A DNA stretch of 6,137 bases from LSUCC0057 sp048549915 (lineage in GTDB: Bacteria; Pseudomonadota; Gammaproteobacteria; Pseudomonadales; Porticoccaceae). Positions 3,481-6,137 of the stretch are shown one piece after another. Under the pieces are notes generated by a model. That model ran no database searches and was not told the DNA's origin. It was given only the letters and a program-made list of their open reading frames with translations. The stretch spans positions 1-6,137 of the forward strand of contig JBLYYE010000053.1 of NCBI GenBank assembly GCA_048549915.1, written 5' to 3'. A program made the translations under genes and the position numbers. The stretch's first letter is position 1. Each line of letters opens with the position of its first letter.

Positions 3481-6137
3481 TTACACTAGCCCTTGGCTGG
3501 TGCAGAGCTCTGGTGGCACAACAGACACCAACACATCGGTGAGATTACTTCCTTGATTAGGATTATTGCCAGCGCCCCAAGCACCGCTCCACAAGTCTAG
3601 CGAGAAATTTTGGGCTAAATATGTTCTGTTCACTAACCCTCCGCTAGTAATAGAGGCTACTTGTCCGGTACCTGTGGTTTGCCAAGCAATATCATTTCCC
3701 GAGAGTATCAGCTGATCAACAGTACCCAGTTGTTTGCCTATGAGATCGTTACCATTACCCGCCAAGATAATGTTATCGTCTGCCCCCAGCCTTTCTGCAT
3801 GGCTCCATGTGCCCCAATCGACACTGTTTAGGTCCGGGGCCCTTGCGCTGTCACTATCCACTAACAGGTAGATGGTGTAACTGGTATCAGAGTCAAACTC
3901 ACGGTTGGAGTGGTCAGAATTGAGACCTCGGACCAGATCGAAAATAACTACGCTCGGGTCTGTTATCAACACGCTTCCCTCAGCGACATCGGAAAAATTG
4001 CCAACACTGTCGGTTGCGTAAAGATAATATTGGCCAATATTTAAGCCCGCAGTAGAAAACGACAAGTCCGTATTGGCTGTAGTCACAGCTTGGCTATTCC
4101 AGAGCGCGCCGTCGTTATCGGTAATTGAATTAATATCGGTTACAGTAATCGACTCGTGAACTAAATAGAGAGTTCCCTCCTCATCGATTTGAGCCGTGAA
4201 GGCCTCTTCTTGCTCGATCACTAAGGGTTTCATAGTTGTGCCATCAGCATAAAACTGCTGCACAAAAACACTGTCATCGCCGTTACTATCTAAGCCCTGC
4301 CAAGTGACAACAAATCCCCCTCTATCGCCTGTCGCAGTCACTTCTGGATTAATATCGTCACCAGCGGTTATGCCATCGCCTTCAAGCTTAGTCGCCGTCC
4401 CGTTCACGATCCCATCAGGATTAAACCGCTGTACATAGATCGAGCTATCGCCGCTGGCGCTCTCCTGGCCCTGCCAAACGACGACATAGGCACCTAAGGT
4501 ACCAATTTCTGCCACTTGAACATTGAGGTCATCTCCATCGCTGACTGAGGTAGCTTCTAGCTTGACCATAGAGCCACTTGTAGCACCTGTATTGTCGAAT
4601 CTTTGAACAAAAATACTACTGTCACCACCACCATCAATGCCTTCCCAAACAACGACAAATTCTTCATTGTCTCCAATATTAATTATTTGCGAAAAGCGGT
4701 CTCTACCCGAGTTAGTCTCAGATGTTTCTAATTTAACCTCACCTAGTAAAGTGCCTGAACTATCAACTTTACGTACAAATATAGACCAGTCGTGGTTGAC
4801 ATCTTGGGCATGCCATGAAAATGCGAAAGCACCATTACTGCCCAGTACTGTTATCTCAGGACGACCATCGAAATCACCGAAATCATCATCACCGTCAACA
4901 GTGGCCAGTTCACCATTAGCAGTCCCATCCGCATTAAACTTTTGATATCTAATACTCCAAGTGTTTGTTATCTCGTTAACTTCTCGACGAGTAAAAATGA
5001 CAATATAATCACCCGCATCGTTGATAGCGGTTATTTCAGGGCGGTAGCTATCTCCGGTAGTAGTCGTAAATCTATATATAGGGGTTTTAGTAGTACCATC
5101 ACTATTAAAATGTTGAACGTGAACGTATTCGACATCAATGCCGGTATATTTTGCTGACCAAACAACAGCAAATTCGCCATCACTGCCAACCGCAGCCACT
5201 TGCTGGTTTGTCGCTGCCTTAGTGTTGTCTTCGTACTCAAGTTCATAAGCTTCAGCAGTGGTAGTCCCATCGGGGTTATATAACTGTACGTGCGGGGAAT
5301 TATCATCTTCGAATCCCGACTCATGATCTATCCAAGTAACAACATAGTGCCCCGCGCTACTAACGCGAGCCATTCTCACATACTCATCAAGGTAAGCGGT
5401 GTTACTATCAGTAGTCCCTGGAGCATATAGCTCGACAGAGCCGCCCTCTAATGAACCGCTGTAGTTGAAACGTTGTATCCATGTCGCGACTGGGTTAGTG
5501 GGTACCCTACCCAGCCAACCCACTACAAAATCACCGCGATCGTTAATTTCAAGGATGTCAGGGTTTGAGTCATCTTGACCAGCAAACCCTACAGCTTCCA
5601 GCTTGATTTGCTGATACGGCAGATTTTGAATGGTCGCAGTGGGACGAATCTCATCCTCAAAATCAATGACATCAACCCTAGTCGCTCTAGTTACCGTATT
5701 AACTCCGTCCGAAGTCTCCAAGGTAAAGGTATAAAATTCTAATGTCTCAAAATCAGTCAGACCGGATTTAAGGCTAACCACACCATCACTATCAACCTCG
5801 AGAAGCGCAGAATCACCACCAGATAATGAATAGCTCAGAGTGTTGTTTTCAGGGTCAGTAGCAGTAGCCCTGTAAACAATGGAGACATTTTCATTCACAG
5901 TCGCATCGCCAGAGGTAATTTGGGGCGCCTCGTTGACATCGGTGATGCTCAAGGTGTGATCTACCGTCACGGCGTCGAAACCGAGGCTGCTATCGATCAC
6001 CGAGACGGTGACCGCCAAACTGCTGGCAGTCTCATAATCGAGCGAGGTGCCGGCCTTCAAGAACAGCTCACTACCCACCACCTCAAAGAGCGCGGCGTCG
6101 TCGCCGGTCAAACTGATCGTGTTGGTGCCCAGCGCAT
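3481..6137 (-). CDS. Giant cadherin-repeat T1SS-type surface protein / adhesin, C-terminal part (5' end outside window)
   Basis: The last 884 residues of a very large acidic protein, ending at TAA 3483-3481. The frame stays open to the window edge and begins inside a cadherin-like domain, so the true start lies beyond it. In visible numbering: residues 1-67 are the end of a cadherin-like domain (LDYET, then ITDVNEAP); about 68-165 are a second one (LTDFETLEFYTFTLETSDG); 179-642 are eight propeller-blade-like repeats with VVWQG and FVQRFN motifs; 643-725 are an Ig-like domain (ITVTDINSITDNDGALWNS, LYATDSVGNFSD); 726-884 are a C-terminal domain starting SVVIFDLVRGLNSDHSNR and ending TSQGLV. Only one RTX-like piece (GNGNDLIG, about 793-800) occurs. 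Cadherin-like domains and acidity fit calcium-dependent surface adhesins exported by T1SS. Being next to the exporter and adaptor suggests it is their substrate. The exact function and ligand are unknown. The only cysteine is seven residues from the end. Confidence 0.85.
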   Translation of the reverse strand, partial: ALGTNTISLTGDDAALFEVVGSELFLKAGTSLDYETASSLAVTVSVIDSSLGFDAVTVDHTLSITDVNEAPQITSGDATVNENVSIVYRATATDPENNTLSYSLSGGDSALLEVDSDGVVSLKSGLTDFETLEFYTFTLETSDGVNTVTRATRVDVIDFEDEIRPTATIQNLPYQQIKLEAVGFAGQDDSNPDILEINDRGDFVVGWLGRVPTNPVATWIQRFNYSGSLEGGSVELYAPGTTDSNTAYLDEYVRMARVSSAGHYVVTWIDHESGFEDDNSPHVQLYNPDGTTTAEAYELEYEDNTKAATNQQVAAVGSDGEFAVVWSAKYTGIDVEYVHVQHFNSDGTTKTPIYRFTTTTGDSYRPEITAINDAGDYIVIFTRREVNEITNTWSIRYQKFNADGTANGELATVDGDDDFGDFDGRPEITVLGSNGAFAFSWHAQDVNHDWSIFVRKVDSSGTLLGEVKLETSETNSGRDRFSQIINIGDNEEFVVVWEGIDGGGDSSIFVQRFDNTGATSGSMVKLEATSVSDGDDLNVQVAEIGTLGAYVVVWQGQESASGDSSIYVQRFNPDGIVNGTATKLEGDGITAGDDINPEVTATGDRGGFVVTWQGLDSNGDDSVFVQQFYADGTTMKPLVIEQEEAFTAQIDEEGTLYLVHESITVTDINSITDNDGALWNSQAVTTANTDLSFSTAGLNIGQYYLYATDSVGNFSDVAEGSVLITDPSVVIFDLVRGLNSDHSNREFDSDTSYTIYLLVDSDSARAPDLNSVDWGTWSHAERLGADDNIILAGNGNDLIGKQLGTVDQLILSGNDIAWQTTGTGQVASITSGGLVNRTYLAQNFSLDLWSGAWGAGNNPNQGSNLTDVLVSVVPPELCTSQGLV
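3484..3502 (+). repeat. Inverted repeat (hairpin) just after the adaptor stop, at the convergent junction
   Basis: CACTAGCC (3484-3491) and GGCTGGTG (3495-3502) pair around a three-base CTT loop. In plus-strand RNA all eight pairs form if one U-G wobble is counted; in minus-strand RNA that position becomes an A-C mismatch, so the hairpin favours plus-strand transcripts. It starts 16 bases after the adaptor's stop and encodes the last residues of the minus-strand protein. No T-run follows on the plus strand, so it could protect the 3' end or assist pausing rather than act as a classical terminator. On the minus strand it is followed by TAAGTTTTATT. Chance occurrence is possible. Confidence 0.35.
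4210..5601 (-). repeat. Eight tandem ~57-residue protein repeats, beta-propeller-blade-like, inside the adhesin gene
   Basis: Eight consecutive units fill 464 residues without gaps, in protein order: 5601-5431, 5430-5242, 5241-5071, 5070-4900, 4899-4732, 4731-4561, 4560-4387 and 4386-4210 (57, 63, 57, 57, 56, 57, 58 and 59 residues). Each has the plan: Leu-Glu start, Asp-rich loop, P-E-V/I-like strand, Gly-Asp-x-Gly turn, F/Y-V-V-V-W strand, Asp/Gly/Ser-rich loop (for example DSNGDDS), S-I/V-F/Y-V-Q-R-F strand, then N-x-D-G-T turn. Units 6-8, nearest the C terminus, are closest to consensus; units 1-5 are more diverged. Unit length, strand pattern and an eight-fold count suggest an eight-bladed beta-propeller, with acidic loops that could bind calcium. 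The repeats are visible; the fold is inferred. Confidence 0.8.
5640..6137 (-). repeat. Two cadherin-like domains of the adhesin (first one cut by the window edge)
   Basis: The domain from 6137 to about 5929 contains GDDAALFEV, LDYET and the linker TDVNEAP. The next, about 5928-5640, contains ATDPENNTLSYSLSGGD, LTDFET and ends near VIDFEDE. Asp-Pro-Glu-Asn, Asp-Tyr/Phe-Glu-Thr and Asp-Val-Asn-Glu-Ala-Pro are the calcium-coordinating motifs of bacterial cadherin-like domains. The two copies differ clearly in sequence and base composition, so this is not a recent duplication. More copies probably follow outside the window. Confidence 0.75.

Noticed and set aside
3503..3512. Ten-base palindrome CAGAGCTCTG as an operator site
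   Set aside because: It lies at the 3' coding end of the adhesin, far from any promoter, and a palindrome this short is expected by chance.
3736..3762. RTX calcium-binding repeat array in the adhesin C terminus
   Set aside because: Only one weak nonapeptide-like piece (GNGNDLIG) is present, not a tandem series.
4637..5157. Two plus-strand open frames (4637-4945 and 4942-5157) opposite the adhesin repeats
   Set aside because: They lie antisense to the regular propeller repeats, which explain the region; no domain or convincing ribosome-binding site was recognised.
5031..5324. 97-codon minus-strand open frame in a shifted frame within the adhesin
   Set aside because: The main frame is intact through the region and carries repeat units 2-4; this is a shifted reading of the same repeats, not a frameshifted gene.
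4210..5601. DNA-level tandem repeat or CRISPR array
   Set aside because: The repeats are at the protein level only; no identical DNA repeats with regular unique spacers were seen.
6109..6111. TTG at 6111 (minus strand) as the start of the giant protein
   Set aside because: The frame continues upstream to the window edge with cadherin-like sequence (ALGTNTIS), so the TTG is an internal leucine codon.

Overview
The window holds most of a type I secretion system (T1SS) locus of the Lap (large adhesion protein) type: an inner-membrane ABC exporter, its periplasmic HlyD-family adaptor, and the 3' part of a convergent gene for a very large, acidic, repeat-built exported protein, probably an adhesin. 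The organism is most likely a Gram-negative proteobacterium. Three-part T1SS export implies two membranes, and the exporter resembles the LapB/LssB family best known from gammaproteobacteria. The moderate GC content and the acidic cadherin-rich substrate suggest a marine or aquatic gammaproteobacterium, but the sequence does not prove this.

Layout. Positions 1-78 (+) are the last 25 codons of an upstream gene, possibly the TolC-like outer-membrane component. Its stop overlaps the start of the ABC exporter (78-2252, +) as TAATG. The exporter's last 11 bases overlap the HlyD-family adaptor (2242-3468, +), whose ATG follows a near-perfect Shine-Dalgarno sequence inside the exporter gene. The three plus-strand genes therefore look like one tightly coupled operon. 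Only 12 bases (3469-3480) separate the adaptor's stop from the stop of the convergent minus-strand gene. Inverted repeats flank this junction, and one, lying inside the end of the adaptor gene, looks like a terminator for the minus-strand gene.

The minus-strand gene (3481-6137) runs off the right edge of the window, so only its C-terminal 884 residues are visible. In protein order these are the end of one cadherin-like domain, a second cadherin-like domain, eight tandem repeats of about 57 residues that look like beta-propeller blades, an Ig-like domain, and a 159-residue C-terminal domain ending TSQGLV. The C-terminal domain probably carries the secretion signal, although it has no proper RTX calcium-binding array.

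How the genes work together (inference): the exporter and adaptor, with an outer-membrane TolC/LapE-type channel, would move the giant protein from cytoplasm to cell surface in one step. The exporter's N-terminal peptidase-like domain has no cysteine, so it can bind substrate but not cleave it, as expected for RTX/adhesin exporters. The least ordinary part is the substrate: an eight-blade-like module near the C terminus, a change in base composition between its domains, and a single cysteine seven residues from the end. No RNA genes, insertion sequences, CRISPR arrays or phage genes were seen, and no stretch over 300 bases lacks a gene.
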